Source of the DNA: Teichococcus coralli
GTDB lineage: Bacteria; Pseudomonadota; Alphaproteobacteria; Acetobacterales; Acetobacteraceae
Assembly (NCBI RefSeq): GCF_009829925.1
Contig: NZ_SNVJ01000013.1
Span: 1-64,000 of the forward strand
DNA length: 64,000 nt
Direction: 5' to 3'
Part shown: piece by piece, positions 30,876-39,684 of the stretch
How positions within the stretch are numbered: the stretch's first letter is position 1
Layout: the number at the start of each line of letters is the position of its first letter
The notes under the pieces: model-generated
The model's database searches: none
Told to the model about the DNA's origin: nothing
Seen by the model: only the letters and a program-made list of their open reading frames with translations
Program-made: the position numbers and the translations under genes

Positions 30876-30901
30876 CTGGGGGAGCATTCATTCTCCCCCA
30901 G
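30876..30901 (-). terminator. Terminator hairpin after holA
   Basis: The arms CTGGGGGAG and CTCCCCCAG have an eight-base loop. On the minus strand this lies 77 bases downstream of the holA stop and is followed by a pyrimidine-rich run (CCCCCTCCTCTTTCC). TTTT also follows on the plus strand, so it may work in both directions. Confidence 0.6.
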
Positions 30902-30977
30902 TTTTGCCCGTGCTCCTGCCCATACACATTCCCTGGGCGGCTTAGAGGACCGCCCTGGATTCTCCCTCGGCCGCGTT

Positions 30978-32021
30978 CTACGCCGCGTTCCGCCGGCGCA
31001 GCGCGACGGCCTGCCGCGCCAGTTGCAGCACCGCCGCCCGCGCCACCACCATGTCCGGGATGGGCCGGTTGGCGGAGCCTGATTTCCCCTGCTTCTCCGC
31101 CTCCAGCAGCGCCGTGCCCGCCGCCGCCAGCAGGTCCGGGTTCCACAGCCGCAGCGCCTGCTCGAAGCCGGGCTTCAGCCGGAAGAACACCGGCGGCCGC
31201 AGCGCCTCCAGCGCGCCGGCGGCACTCTGCCCGGAGGTCATCCCCAGCGCGGCCAGATGCAGCCGCTGCACATGCCGCAGCGCCGCGCGCAGCACCATGA
31301 TCGGGCTGGCACCCTCGGCGAAGGCGGCATCCAGCGCCCGGTCGGCGGAGGCGACGTCGCCGGCGGTGGCGGCCACCAGCGCCTCGTCCAGGTCGAGCGC
31401 CGAGCCGTCGCCCCCGCAGGCCATCACGTCCTCCTCGGAGAGCCGGCCGCCGGCGCCGGCATAGAGGGCCAGCTTCTCCACCTCCCGGCGCAGCAGCATG
31501 CGGTCCTCGCCGAGGCGGGCGGCCAGCCATTCCAGCGCGGAGGGTTCCGCCGCCACGCCTTCCGCCTGCAGCATCCGCGCGATGCTGCCGGCCAGCTCCG
31601 CCCCGCGCTCGCGGTAGCAGGCAATGACGGTGGCATCCGGGGCGGGCTCCAGCAACGCGCGCAGCTTGGCGCGGGCGGGCAGCTCGCCGGCCTCCAGCAC
31701 CAGCAGCGCCTCGCCGGGGCCGGCCAGCGCCTCCTTCACGGCGGCGGCGAGGCCGTCGGCGGCGTCGCGCACCCGCACCAGGCGGCGCCCGCCGGTCATG
31801 GCGAGCGCGGCCATCTCGCCGGCCAGCGCCCCGGGCTTCGCCGCCGCCTCACGCGGCAGGTCGGCCAGGCGAAAGGGGTCGTCCCCGCCGATGACGGATT
31901 GCTGCAAGGCTTCGGCGCGCTCGCGGACCAGCCCCGCGTCGTCGCCGTGCAACAGCACCACGCGGCAGGCGCCGGGCTGGGCGAGAAAGGCGGCGATGCG
32001 GCGCTGGTCGAGCTTGGCCAA
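30978..32021 (-). CDS. holA: DNA polymerase III subunit delta
   Basis: This is the clamp-loader delta subunit of 347 residues, which opens the sliding clamp during replication. It begins with VVLLHGDDAGLVRERAE, the delta-type P-loop-like region without a functional Walker motif. The middle segment ATVIACYRERGAELA and the EVEKLALYAG helix are typical, and the C-terminal helical collar follows. It lies 28 bases downstream of lptE in the conserved leuS-lptE-holA order of Alphaproteobacteria. The C-terminus ends in a basic stretch RRRNAA. Confidence 0.9.
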   Translation of the reverse strand: MAKLDQRRIAAFLAQPGACRVVLLHGDDAGLVRERAEALQQSVIGGDDPFRLADLPREAAAKPGALAGEMAALAMTGGRRLVRVRDAADGLAAAVKEALAGPGEALLVLEAGELPARAKLRALLEPAPDATVIACYRERGAELAGSIARMLQAEGVAAEPSALEWLAARLGEDRMLLRREVEKLALYAGAGGRLSEEDVMACGGDGSALDLDEALVAATAGDVASADRALDAAFAEGASPIMVLRAALRHVQRLHLAALGMTSGQSAAGALEALRPPVFFRLKPGFEQALRLWNPDLLAAAGTALLEAEKQGKSGSANRPIPDMVVARAAVLQLARQAVALRRRNAA

Positions 32022-32049
32022 GGCGGCGAAAACCCCTTCGCGGCCTGCC

Positions 32050-32628
32050 TCAGGTACTCTGCCGCGTGCGCAACTGGGCGGAAAGCCGCAGCACCATATC
32101 CTCCGCCAGCTGGTCGATCAGCCGCTGGACGGTGGCGTCCCGCGCGAAGTCGGCGGCGAAGAACTGGTTGTCCGGAATGTCGAAGGCGTCGAAGGCCTGC
32201 TCCGTGCCCTGCGCCAGCTGGGCCGGCGGGGTGTTGAGCGAAACCAGCAGCCAGCCCGCGGTGGCGGTGAGGCGTGTGCGGGTCGCGGTGCCGTCGCGCC
32301 GGAAGCCCTCCGCCTCCGCGCCGAGCAACAGGCTGACGCGCAGCTCCTGCGTCGGCGTGGCGGCGCCGAAGCGTCCCAGCCGCTGCTGCAGCGCCCGCCG
32401 CATCAACTGGCCGCCGCGCTCGGGGATCAGCGCCACCCCCGTGGAGGCCAGCACGTCGCGCACCCCGGGATCGGTCACCGAGGCGGTGCCGTCCCGCGGC
32501 GCGTAGAGCGGGCGGAAGCCGCAGCCGGCCAGCGTCAGCCCCGCCGCGCCCAGCACCAGCAGGCGGCGGCGGGCGGCGGAAGCGGGCCCTTGCTCAGACA
32601 ACGAAGTTGACGATCCGGCCCGGGACAT
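32050..32628 (-). CDS. lptE: LPS-assembly lipoprotein LptE
   Basis: This outer membrane lipoprotein of 192 residues plugs and assembles the LptD translocon for lipopolysaccharide. The signal sequence has the lipobox LAGC (residues ~33-36 from this start) preceded by [14 protein letters not shown]. The mature start GFRPLYAP is typical of LptE in this class. The start is uncertain: the ATG at 32628 lies inside the end of leuS (35-base overlap), and a TTG at 32601 overlapping the leuS stop by eight bases gives a shorter leader. It is followed by holA. Confidence 0.88.
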   Translation of the reverse strand: MSRAGSSTSLSEQGPASAARRRLLVLGAAGLTLAGCGFRPLYAPRDGTASVTDPGVRDVLASTGVALIPERGGQLMRRALQQRLGRFGAATPTQELRVSLLLGAEAEGFRRDGTATRTRLTATAGWLLVSLNTPPAQLAQGTEQAFDAFDIPDNQFFAADFARDATVQRLIDQLAEDMVLRLSAQLRTRQST

Positions 32629-35179
32629 GGATGCGCTTCCTAATGGGGCGCCCGGCGATGGCGCGCTGGACATTCTCCTCCGCCTCGGCGGCGGCGAAGA
32701 CACTGGCCTCGTCGGCGCCGACCGGCACCTCGATGGTGCCGCGCAGCTTGCCGAGCACCTGCACGGCCAGCGTCACGCTGTCGGCCTTCGCCAGGCCGGC
32801 ATCCGACTCCAGCCAGGGCAGCCCGGCCACCAGCCCGGCGCCGGGGCGCAGCAGGGACCACAGCTCCTCCGCCAGGTGCGGCATCATCGGGCTGATCAGC
32901 CGGGCGGCGGCCTCCAGCGCCTCGCGGCGCGCGGCGCCATCCGCCTCGCCCGCCGCCTCGATGGCGTTGGCGAACTCGTGGATGCGCGCGACGGCGACGT
33001 TGAAGGCGAAGCTCTCCAGCGCCTCGGTGACGGCGGCGATGGTGCGGTGGGTGGCGCGGCGCAGGTCGCGCGCGGCGCCCTCGGCCGGCGCGGCGCCCGG
33101 CGGCGGCAGGGCGGCGGCGGCGCCGTTCACCAGCCGCCACAGGCGCTGGCTGAAGCGGGAGGCGCCGGCGACGCCCGCCGCCGTCCACTCCATGTCGCGG
33201 TCCGGCGGGTTGTCGGACAGGATGAACCAGCGCGCGGTATCGGCGCCGTACTGGTCGATGATGGCGCCGGGGTCGATGGTGTTGCGCTTCGACTTCGACA
33301 TCTTGTCGTTGCGCGAGACGGTCACCGCCAGGCCGGTGGCCCTGTCGGTGGCGCTGGTGCCGTCGGCGGCGACCTCCACCTCGTCCGGCGCCAGCCAGCG
33401 GCCGTCCTGCGACTTGTAGGAGGCGTGCTGCACCATCCCCTGGGTAAACAGGCCGGCGAAGGGCTCGGCCACGCCCACCTGCCCCATGCTGTGCAGCGCG
33501 CGGGTGAAGAAGCGCGAATAGAGCAGGTGCAGGATCGCGTGCTCGATGCCGCCGATATACTGGTCCACCGGCAGCCAGCCGTTCACCGCCGCCGCCACCA
33601 GCGGCGTGCCCGCCTTCGGCGCGGTGAAGCGCGCGAAGTACCAGGAGCTGTCCACGAAGGTGTCGAAGGTGTCGGTCTCGCGCCGCGCCGCCGCGCCGCA
33701 TCGCGGGCAGCCGACGTGCTTCCAGGTGGGGTGGTGGTCCAGCGGGTTGCCGGGCCTGGCGAAGTCCACGTCCTCCGGCAGCGTCACCGGAAGCTGCTCG
33801 TCGGGCACTGGCACCACGCCGCAGGAATCGCAGTGGATGACCGGGATCGGGCAGCCCCAGTAGCGCTGGCGGGAGACGCCCCAGTCGCGCAGGCGCCAGT
33901 TCACCACGCCGTTGCCGGCGCCGGCCTTCTCCAGCGCATCAATGGCGGCCCGCTTGCCCTCGGCGGTGCCGAGCCCGTCCAGGAAGCCGGAATTGTAGAG
34001 CGTGCCGTCCTCGGTATAGGCGGTGTCGCCGATGCTGAAGCTGGCGGGGTCCGCGCCCGGCGGCAGGATGACCGGCGGCACCGGCAGGCCGTATTTCCGC
34101 GCGAAGTCGAGGTCGCGCTGGTCGCCCGAGGGGCAGCCGAAGATGGCGCCCGTGCCGTATTCCATCAGCACGAAGTTGGCGATCCAGACCGGGTAGCTGG
34201 CGCCCTCGATGAAGGGGTGCCTGACCCGCAGCCCGGTGTCGATGCCGCGCTTCTCGGCCTGCTCGATGGCGGCCTCGGAGGTGCCGAGGCTGCGCACCTC
34301 GGTGACGAAGGCGGCGACCTCGGGGCTGCGCGCGGCGGCGGCGGCGGCCAGCGGGTGGTCGGCCGCCACGGCCAGGAAGCTCATGCCGAACAGCGTATCG
34401 GGGCGGGTGGTGAAGACCTCCACCTCCTCCATGCCGGCGGCCGGCTCCTCCAGCGCGAAGCGGACGCGCGCGCCCTCGCTGCGGCCGATCCAGTTGGCCT
34501 GCATCAGCTTCACGCGCTCGGGCCAGCGGTCCAGCCCGTCCAGCGCCTCCAGCAGCTCCGGCGCGAACTTGGTGATGGAAAGGAACCACTGGGAAAGCCG
34601 CTTCTTCTCCACCAGCGCGCCCGAGCGCCAGCCGCGCCCGTCGATCACCTGCTCATTGGCCAGCACGGTGTGGTCCACCGGGTCCCAGTTGACCGAGCTT
34701 TCCTTGCGCTCGACGAGGCCCGCCCGCAGGAAGTCGAGGAACAGCTTCTGCTGCTGCCCGTAGTAGGAGGGGTCGCAGGTGGCGAACTCGCGGTCCCATT
34801 CCAGGGAAAGGCCCATGCGCTTCAGCTCGGCGCGCATGGTGTCGATGTTCTGGTAGGTCCAGGCCGCCGGGTGCACGCCGCGCTCGCGGGCGGCGTTCTC
34901 GGCCGGCAGGCCGAAAGCGTCCCAGCCCATCGGGTGCAGCACCTGGAAGCCGCGGGCGCGCTTGTAGCGCGCCACCACGTCGCCCAGCGTGTAGTTCCGC
35001 ACATGCCCCATGTGGATCTTGCCGGAGGGGTAGGGGAACATCTCCAGCACGTAGTACTTGGGCCGGCTGCCATCCGGCACGTCGGGCACGCTGAAGCAGC
35101 GGGCGTCGTCCCAGGCGTGCTGCCAGCGCGGCTCGGCACTGGCGAAGTCGTAGCGGGCAGGTGTGGCAGCGTCGTTCAT
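32594..35179 (-). CDS. leuS: Leucyl-tRNA synthetase
   Basis: This cytoplasmic class I aminoacyl-tRNA synthetase of 861 residues charges tRNA-Leu. The HIGH motif appears as [15 protein letters not shown] (near residue 45) and the KMSKS motif as [10 protein letters not shown] (near residue 625). The editing domain CP1 lies between, with the threonine-rich part TTRPDTLFG. The anticodon-binding and C-terminal domains follow. The length is normal for a bacterial enzyme. It is preceded by a DUF3576 lipoprotein gene and followed by lptE and holA. Confidence 0.98.
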   Translation of the reverse strand: MNDAATPARYDFASAEPRWQHAWDDARCFSVPDVPDGSRPKYYVLEMFPYPSGKIHMGHVRNYTLGDVVARYKRARGFQVLHPMGWDAFGLPAENAARERGVHPAAWTYQNIDTMRAELKRMGLSLEWDREFATCDPSYYGQQQKLFLDFLRAGLVERKESSVNWDPVDHTVLANEQVIDGRGWRSGALVEKKRLSQWFLSITKFAPELLEALDGLDRWPERVKLMQANWIGRSEGARVRFALEEPAAGMEEVEVFTTRPDTLFGMSFLAVAADHPLAAAAAARSPEVAAFVTEVRSLGTSEAAIEQAEKRGIDTGLRVRHPFIEGASYPVWIANFVLMEYGTGAIFGCPSGDQRDLDFARKYGLPVPPVILPPGADPASFSIGDTAYTEDGTLYNSGFLDGLGTAEGKRAAIDALEKAGAGNGVVNWRLRDWGVSRQRYWGCPIPVIHCDSCGVVPVPDEQLPVTLPEDVDFARPGNPLDHHPTWKHVGCPRCGAAARRETDTFDTFVDSSWYFARFTAPKAGTPLVAAAVNGWLPVDQYIGGIEHAILHLLYSRFFTRALHSMGQVGVAEPFAGLFTQGMVQHASYKSQDGRWLAPDEVEVAADGTSATDRATGLAVTVSRNDKMSKSKRNTIDPGAIIDQYGADTARWFILSDNPPDRDMEWTAAGVAGASRFSQRLWRLVNGAAAALPPPGAAPAEGAARDLRRATHRTIAAVTEALESFAFNVAVARIHEFANAIEAAGEADGAARREALEAAARLISPMMPHLAEELWSLLRPGAGLVAGLPWLESDAGLAKADSVTLAVQVLGKLRGTIEVPVGADEASVFAAAEAEENVQRAIAGRPIRKRIHVPGRIVNFVV

Positions 35180-35257
35180 CGGACCCGGCGATCAGGGGGT
35201 GGGGCGATCAGAAGTTCCAGGGAAGGGATACGGTCTTGGCGCCCGCAAGGAAAGGGC

Positions 35258-35288
35258 GGCCGGGCGGATGGCTGCCATCCGCCCGGCC
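35258..35288 (-). terminator. Hairpin after the DUF3576 gene
   Basis: GGCCGGGCGGATGGC and GCCATCCGCCCGGCC form a perfect 15-bp stem around one central base. It lies 46 bases after the DUF3576 stop and before leuS. On the minus strand GCCCTTTCC follows, so the T-run is short. It may attenuate transcription into leuS without fully ending it. Confidence 0.55.
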
Positions 35289-35334
35289 CCTGTTCATCCT
35301 GCGCCCGGTCCCGCGGCCATGGGCGGCCGGCGCC

Positions 35335-35847
35335 TCAGCGCGCGGCGGTCTGGCTGCGCAACTCGCGGGCGCGGGCCAGGATCTGGTTTTCCATGTCCGT
35401 GTTGGTGGTGGGCGCAACCGGCGCGTCCACCCAGCCGCCATTGTGCAGCTCCTGGCGGAACACCGAGACCCGCACCCCGTCCGAGCGGAGCTGGCGGCCG
35501 AGGATATAGGCGGTGGCGCGGAAGCGCTCGGTGGGCGTGGCCGCCGGCGAGTACCAGTCGGTGATGATGACGCCCCCGAAGGGATCGGCGGAGGAGAGCG
35601 GCAGGAAGGACAGCGTGTCCAGCGTGGCCCGCCAGAGATAGGCGTTCACGCCGAGGCCGCCCTCCTGCGAATCCGCCTGCTGGGAGGAGCGGTCGGTCCC
35701 GAAGATCAGGATGCCGTCCGACCCGGTCAGCCGGCCCTGGACACGGGCCCGCTTGCTGTCGTCGTAGTATTCGTCGTTCTTCACCTCGCGGCCATAGCCG
35801 CAGGCGGTGACGGTGAGGATCAGCCCGAAGGCGAGGAGCTTGCGCAT
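35335..35847 (-). CDS. DUF3576 domain lipoprotein
   Basis: This predicted lipoprotein of 170 residues has a short signal ending in the lipobox VTAC (residues 13-16), a polar linker (VKNDEYYDDSKRARVQG) and then a DUF3576 domain. Visible pieces are GVNAYLWRATLDTLSFLPL, DPFGGVIITDWYSP and LRSDGVRVSVFRQEL. The biochemical role is unknown. The gene commonly precedes leuS in Alphaproteobacteria, which suggests a link to envelope biogenesis together with lptE. The ATG at 35847 is the first that gives a lipoprotein signal. Confidence 0.9.
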   Translation of the reverse strand: MRKLLAFGLILTVTACGYGREVKNDEYYDDSKRARVQGRLTGSDGILIFGTDRSSQQADSQEGGLGVNAYLWRATLDTLSFLPLSSADPFGGVIITDWYSPAATPTERFRATAYILGRQLRSDGVRVSVFRQELHNGGWVDAPVAPTTNTDMENQILARARELRSQTAAR

Positions 35848-35888
35848 GGCGGCCGCACAGTAGGCGGCTGGCAAGCCCAGGCAAGCGC

Positions 35889-35924
35889 AAAAACGAAAAA
35901 GGGCGGCGGGTTGCCCCGCCGCCC
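35889..35924 (-). terminator. Intrinsic terminator of the porin gene
   Basis: On the minus strand GGGCGGCGGG-GCAA-CCCGCCGCCC is a perfect 10-bp stem followed by TTTTTCGTTTTT. It lies 25 bases after the porin stop. This is the clearest intrinsic terminator in the window. Confidence 0.88.
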
Positions 35925-35948
35925 CTTCGCGAACCGATCCCCGGGGGA

Positions 35949-37157
35949 TCAGAAGGCGATGCGGGTGCCCAGGATGAACACCTTGGCCTCGGTGTCGACG
36001 CCGTTGGTGCGGGCGGCGTTGGAGGCATTCTCCTCCTTCGTGCCCTGCGTGTACTCGGCGACCAGCGCCAGGCCCGGCGCCAGGTTGTAGTTGGCGCCGA
36101 CCGACCAGGCCTGGTCCTTGCGCTTGTTCGGGTTGTTCTGGTTGCCGGCGCTGCGGACGTCGAAGAAGTTCGCGCCGACCGTCAGGTTGGAGATGGTGTA
36201 GGCCACGCCGGCCACCCACTGCCGCATGTCGCGATCGTCAAGGCCCGGGCCCTGCGCCAGCAGGCCGAGGCCGGCGTTGGAGCGGCCGAAGGCGTAGTTC
36301 GCGCCGGCGGTGAAGCCGTAGGCGGTCGCCTGCAGGCCGAACACGCCGACGCTCAGGCCCTCGCCCGAGAGGCCGGTGGTGTTCTTGGTCGCGCCCGAGC
36401 CGATATAGCCGGCCAGGCCCGCGATGCCGACGCCGCCGAACGAGCCGCGGTAGCGGACCGCCGCCTGCACTTCGTTCTTGCGGCGCAGGGTATAGGCGGA
36501 GGCGATCGAGGAGTCGTAGCGGTCGCAGTTCGCGCCCACGGCCTCGCAGCCGCTGTCCTCGCCTTCGCCGTCGTTGAAGCCGAAGCTGGCGCCGAAGTCG
36601 AAGCCGAAGAACTGCGGCGAGGTGTAGATGATCTTGGTGCTGTCGTTCAGGCCGCCACCGACGAAGTAGGACGGACGGTTGTTGCCGCCGACCACGTTGT
36701 CGAGCCAGTCGCCGTCGATACCACCCGTGCCGAAGCTGGTGATCCAGCCCGTGGCCAGGGCGCCGAGCACCACGCCGTCCTCGTCACCGAAGCGCAGCTG
36801 GCCGGCCTGCGGCGAGGACACCCACACGTACATCTCGTCGGTGTCGAGCTGGTTCTTGCTCGAGACGCCCGGGGTCGCCTGGCGGTTGAAGTCGTCCTGC
36901 ACCTCGATGGTCGCGCCGTAGGACACGCCGTTGGCGGCCTTGCCCTGCACGATCACATGGATTTCCATGTCGGAGGCGAAGTCGGACTTGCCGAGGTTCG
37001 CGGCCGGGGTGGACACGCCATCCTGGTCGGTGAAAGCGTAGTTGAAGCGGAAATAGCCGCCGACGCGAACGGTCGGGGCTTCCTGCGCCGCCAGCGGGGC
37101 CGCCCCAAACACGGCGGCCGCGGCAACGGCGGTGGTCGCCAACAGAATCTTGCGCAT
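35949..37157 (-). CDS. Outer membrane porin
   Basis: This is a general diffusion porin of 402 residues, probably trimeric. A signal peptide (residues 1-24, ending PLAAQ) is followed by a beta-barrel that begins VRVGGYFRFNYAF and ends in phenylalanine (VFILGTRIAF), as BAM substrates do. Gly/aromatic alternation typical of beta strands runs throughout, and there are two Cys in a loop (DSGCEAVGANCD) that may form a disulfide. AGGAGG lies seven bases before the ATG, and a strong terminator follows. This is probably a highly expressed single-gene unit. Confidence 0.92.
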   Translation of the reverse strand: MRKILLATTAVAAAAVFGAAPLAAQEAPTVRVGGYFRFNYAFTDQDGVSTPAANLGKSDFASDMEIHVIVQGKAANGVSYGATIEVQDDFNRQATPGVSSKNQLDTDEMYVWVSSPQAGQLRFGDEDGVVLGALATGWITSFGTGGIDGDWLDNVVGGNNRPSYFVGGGLNDSTKIIYTSPQFFGFDFGASFGFNDGEGEDSGCEAVGANCDRYDSSIASAYTLRRKNEVQAAVRYRGSFGGVGIAGLAGYIGSGATKNTTGLSGEGLSVGVFGLQATAYGFTAGANYAFGRSNAGLGLLAQGPGLDDRDMRQWVAGVAYTISNLTVGANFFDVRSAGNQNNPNKRKDQAWSVGANYNLAPGLALVAEYTQGTKEENASNAARTNGVDTEAKVFILGTRIAF

Positions 37158-37275
37158 CCCTAGTCCTCCTCACGCGCCGGGGCGTCCCGGCTGGTCCCGC
37201 GGCCTGTCTGCCCCCCTCGGCAGGGCCCTGTAGAACAATGCTCACAGGGCTGTCAGGCCTGCGGCGGACTATGGT

Positions 37276-37920
37276 TCAGGCATATTGAGACGGGCAATGC
37301 TCCGCTTGTGGTGATCGCGACTTCCTTGAGACACTGTGGCTCCGGTGCAACAGGGCCGTGATGGCCGCCAGGCCACAGGCCGGTGGCGGCACCCGGCCCG
37401 CTGTGGCCGCGACGATGCCGCCAAGCGCCACCACGGGCCGCCCCGCCCGCCGCGCCAGGGCCGCCCAGCGCCAGGGGCCGAGCGCCGGCGCGCCGGGATG
37501 GCTCGGGGTCGGGAAGAGCGGCGAGAGAAAGACCAGGTCGGCGCGCAGCCGCGCCGCGCGCGCCAGCCCGGCCCGCCCATGCGCCGCCACGGAAAGCCGC
37601 GCCCAGGGCGCCCCGGCCCGGCGGGCCCGAAGAAAAGGCAGCATTTCCAGAGATGTGGCCCGATCCGGCCAGTGCAGCCCGGTCCGCAGGGCAAGCGCCG
37701 CCCGCGCCTCGCCGCCGATCAGCAGCACGCCCCTGCGGCGCCGCTGCAGCCGCGCGAGGTCCGGGCGCAACGCCGCCGCCACCCCGCGCGCCACCAGGCC
37801 GCTGCCGCGCGGCAAGGCAGCGAGCGCCCGGCGCGGATCGGGCAGGCGGGCGGGGTCGCTGAACAGCCAGAGCCGGGGCAGTGGCGTTCGACTCGGAAAG
37901 CGCCCTGGCTTGAGCCGCAT
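37276..37920 (-). CDS. Thiamine phosphate synthase/TenI-like protein
   Basis: This 214-residue protein resembles the TIM-barrel of thiamine phosphate synthases (ThiE/TenI). Recognisable parts are LWLFSDPARLPD at the start, LLIGGEARAALALR, RLSVAAHGRAGLARA, the DLVFLSPLFPTPSHPG loop and VVALGGI near the phosphate-binding end. Several active-site residues of true ThiE are not obvious, so it may act in salvage or another pathway. It is divergent from yggS with only 27 bases between, and the ATG at 37920 gives the expected N-terminal strand. It lies upstream of the porin on the same strand, with 118 bases between. Confidence 0.72.
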   Translation of the reverse strand: MRLKPGRFPSRTPLPRLWLFSDPARLPDPRRALAALPRGSGLVARGVAAALRPDLARLQRRRRGVLLIGGEARAALALRTGLHWPDRATSLEMLPFLRARRAGAPWARLSVAAHGRAGLARAARLRADLVFLSPLFPTPSHPGAPALGPWRWAALARRAGRPVVALGGIVAATAGRVPPPACGLAAITALLHRSHSVSRKSRSPQAEHCPSQYA

Positions 37921-37947
37921 CGCCGCCGCTTCTACGGTCCGCACACC

Positions 37948-38616
37948 ATGTCCTCCATTGCCGAAAACCTGCAGCGCGTCCGGGAGCGAGTCGCCGGCGC
38001 CTGCGCCCGCGCCGGCCGCGACCCGGCCTCCGTCACCCTGGTGGCGGTCTCCAAGTTCCATCCCGCCGAGTCGGTGCGGGAGGCCCTCGCCGCCGGGCAC
38101 GCCAGCTTCGGCGAGAACCGCGTGCAGGAAGCGGCGGCCAAGTTCCCGCCGCTGCGCGCGGAACATCCCGCGTTGCGGCTGCATATCATCGGTGCGTTGC
38201 AAACCAACAAGGCGCGCGACGCCGTGCGCATCGCCGACATCATCGAAAGCCTGGACCGCCCGAAGCTGGCCGTCGCGCTCGCCGAGGCGATGGCGAAGGA
38301 AGCGCGGCGCCCGCATCTGCTGGTGCAGGTGAACATCGGCCGCGAGCCGCAGAAGGCCGGAATCGACCCCGACGCGGTGGCGGAGTTCGTCGCCGAATGC
38401 TGCGAGGCGCACGGCCTGCCGGTGGAAGGGCTGATGTGCATCCCGCCCGCCGGGGAAGACCCGGCGCCGCATTTCGCCCGCATGGCCGGGATGGCGGCGC
38501 GGCTCGGCCTGCACACGCTGTCCATGGGCATGAGCGGCGATTTCGAAGCCGCCATCGCGGCCGGCGCCACGCATGTGCGCGTGGGCACCGCCATCTTCGG
38601 GGAACGGCACCCGTAG
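37948..38616 (+). CDS. YggS/PROSC family pyridoxal phosphate homeostasis protein
   Basis: This cytoplasmic PLP-binding protein of 222 residues keeps free PLP low and affects amino-acid metabolism. The PLP lysine is in LVAVSKFHP (near residue 36). GENRVQEA, HIIGALQTNK, SLD and LHTLSMGMSGDFEAAI follow as expected, and the C-terminal VRVGTAIFGER motif binds phosphate. The length is normal for the family. The start at 37948 is 27 bases from the divergent TMP-synthase-like gene, so the promoters must overlap the coding ends. Confidence 0.92.
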   Translation: MSSIAENLQRVRERVAGACARAGRDPASVTLVAVSKFHPAESVREALAAGHASFGENRVQEAAAKFPPLRAEHPALRLHIIGALQTNKARDAVRIADIIESLDRPKLAVALAEAMAKEARRPHLLVQVNIGREPQKAGIDPDAVAEFVAECCEAHGLPVEGLMCIPPAGEDPAPHFARMAGMAARLGLHTLSMGMSGDFEAAIAAGATHVRVGTAIFGERHP

Positions 38617-38698
38617 CGGGGGAGGCGCCGCCTCGCCCGCGCCCCCTCCGCCGGGGTGCCCAAGGGATGAGCCGTGCCACCCCGGGCCTCGCCGTTGG

Positions 38699-39592
38699 TC
38701 AGAGGGCGCCCTGGCCGGTGCCCCAGGAGGCCAGGAGCGAGTCCTCGGGCATCCGGCCCTCGAACCACAGGCTGGCGGCGACGCGGGACATCGCCGCGCC
38801 GTCATGGCCGATATGCGGCACCTCCACGAGGCGCCAGTCGCAGGCCACCCCCCGGCGCGCCGCCTCGGCGCGGCCGGCGGCCAGGTAGTTGCGGGCCCGG
38901 GCGAAGCGGTGCGGGCCCTGCTCCACCGCCGCGGGCTGCGCCGGCAGGCTGGGGCCGGAGGTCTCGATGTCCTGCATGCCCGCCAGGATCAGCAGCGGAT
39001 AGGCCAGCAGCCGCAGCAGCTCGGCCTCGCCCAGCCCGATGCCGGCCAGCCCCTCGGGGAAGTTCTTCTCCAGCGTCGGCAGCGTGTACCAGCCGGGATT
39101 GCCCACCGCGATCGCCTCGAAGGCGTCGGACGCCTGGGTGGAGAGCATCCGGTGGCCGAACTGCCCGCCCGCCGAATGGCCGAAGAAATGCGCGCGCGCC
39201 CGGCGGGTGACGCCCGCCTCGCGCAGCAGCGCGAAGACCCGCGCCGGCACCGCATAGCCCCATTGGGCGCGCGGGCGCACCGTGCCGTCCTCGGCCAGCA
39301 CATGGCCGTTGTTGTACAGCTCGGCGCCGGGATACGCGGCGTCGCTGAAGGTGGGGGCGACGATCAGCAGCCCGTGCCTGTCGGCGGCCGGGATCCAGAA
39401 GTCGCGGTATTCGTCGCCGTTGCGCTTCATGCCGTGGTGCACGATCACCACCGGGCTGTCCGGGGTGAAGCTGGCCGGGCGGTAGGTGTGCAGCACCAGC
39501 GGGCGGGTCGGGTCGCCGGCCTCGTCGGTGAAGGGAATGGCCTGGCGGCCGGGTTGGGCGAGGGCCTGCGCCAAGGTTTCGGTGAAGCTCAT
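38699..39592 (-). CDS. Alpha/beta hydrolase
   Basis: This is a hydrolase-fold protein of 297 residues without a signal peptide. The nucleophile elbow is FFGHSAGGQFGHR (Ser near residue 130), the oxyanion region is VVIVHHGMKRNGDEY, and the catalytic His is probably in VPHIGHDG near the C-terminus. It is similar to esterase/PHB-depolymerase-like or dienelactone-hydrolase-like proteins, but the substrate is unknown. The ATG at 39592 has GGAG ten bases before it. An in-frame extension further upstream has no support. It lies downstream of an oligopeptide-type binding protein gene, with a strong terminator between. Confidence 0.82.
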   Translation of the reverse strand: MSFTETLAQALAQPGRQAIPFTDEAGDPTRPLVLHTYRPASFTPDSPVVIVHHGMKRNGDEYRDFWIPAADRHGLLIVAPTFSDAAYPGAELYNNGHVLAEDGTVRPRAQWGYAVPARVFALLREAGVTRRARAHFFGHSAGGQFGHRMLSTQASDAFEAIAVGNPGWYTLPTLEKNFPEGLAGIGLGEAELLRLLAYPLLILAGMQDIETSGPSLPAQPAAVEQGPHRFARARNYLAAGRAEAARRGVACDWRLVEVPHIGHDGAAMSRVAASLWFEGRMPEDSLLASWGTGQGAL

Positions 39593-39637
39593 CGGGGACG
39601 CTCTCCAGGGGGGCGGGTTATTCCGCCCCGGACTTGA

Positions 39638-39678
39638 AGAAAAAAGATGGGGGTCCGGGGGAATTCCTTCCCCCGGCC
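39638..39678 (-). terminator. Intrinsic terminator of the SBP_bac_5 gene
   Basis: On the minus strand CCGGGGGAA-GGAA-TTCCCCCGG is a 9-bp stem followed by ACCCCCATCTTTTTTCTTC. It lies 9 bases after the stop. The hairpin sequence is nearly identical to those at 46398 and 46539. Confidence 0.8.
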
Positions 39679-39684
39679 TTGTTC

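Larger units (their letters stand above)
30699..30901. repeat. Composite inverted intergenic element, copy 1
   Basis: The 300-base gap between rraA and holA holds no gene. It consists of a hairpin, a CTCCTTTTTCTGTC arm, a GC-rich core with AGTCGCCGGGGTTGCTCCAGCCCCGGCG, a reverse arm (GGATAGAAAGGAAAGAGGAG) and a second hairpin. The whole is roughly palindromic over ~200 bases. A related element lies at 46398-46564. Both copies sit at convergent gene ends. Confidence 0.6.

Noticed and set aside
32627..35509. A 960-codon open frame opposite leuS
   Set aside because: leuS has all class I synthetase motifs on the minus strand. The plus frame is an antisense shadow rich in His, Arg and Gly.
37158..37275. 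A possible riboswitch near the TMP-synthase-like gene
   Set aside because: The gap is downstream of that gene and only 118 bases. I could not find the conserved TPP-riboswitch core, and the bases are explained by the porin leader and ribosome site.
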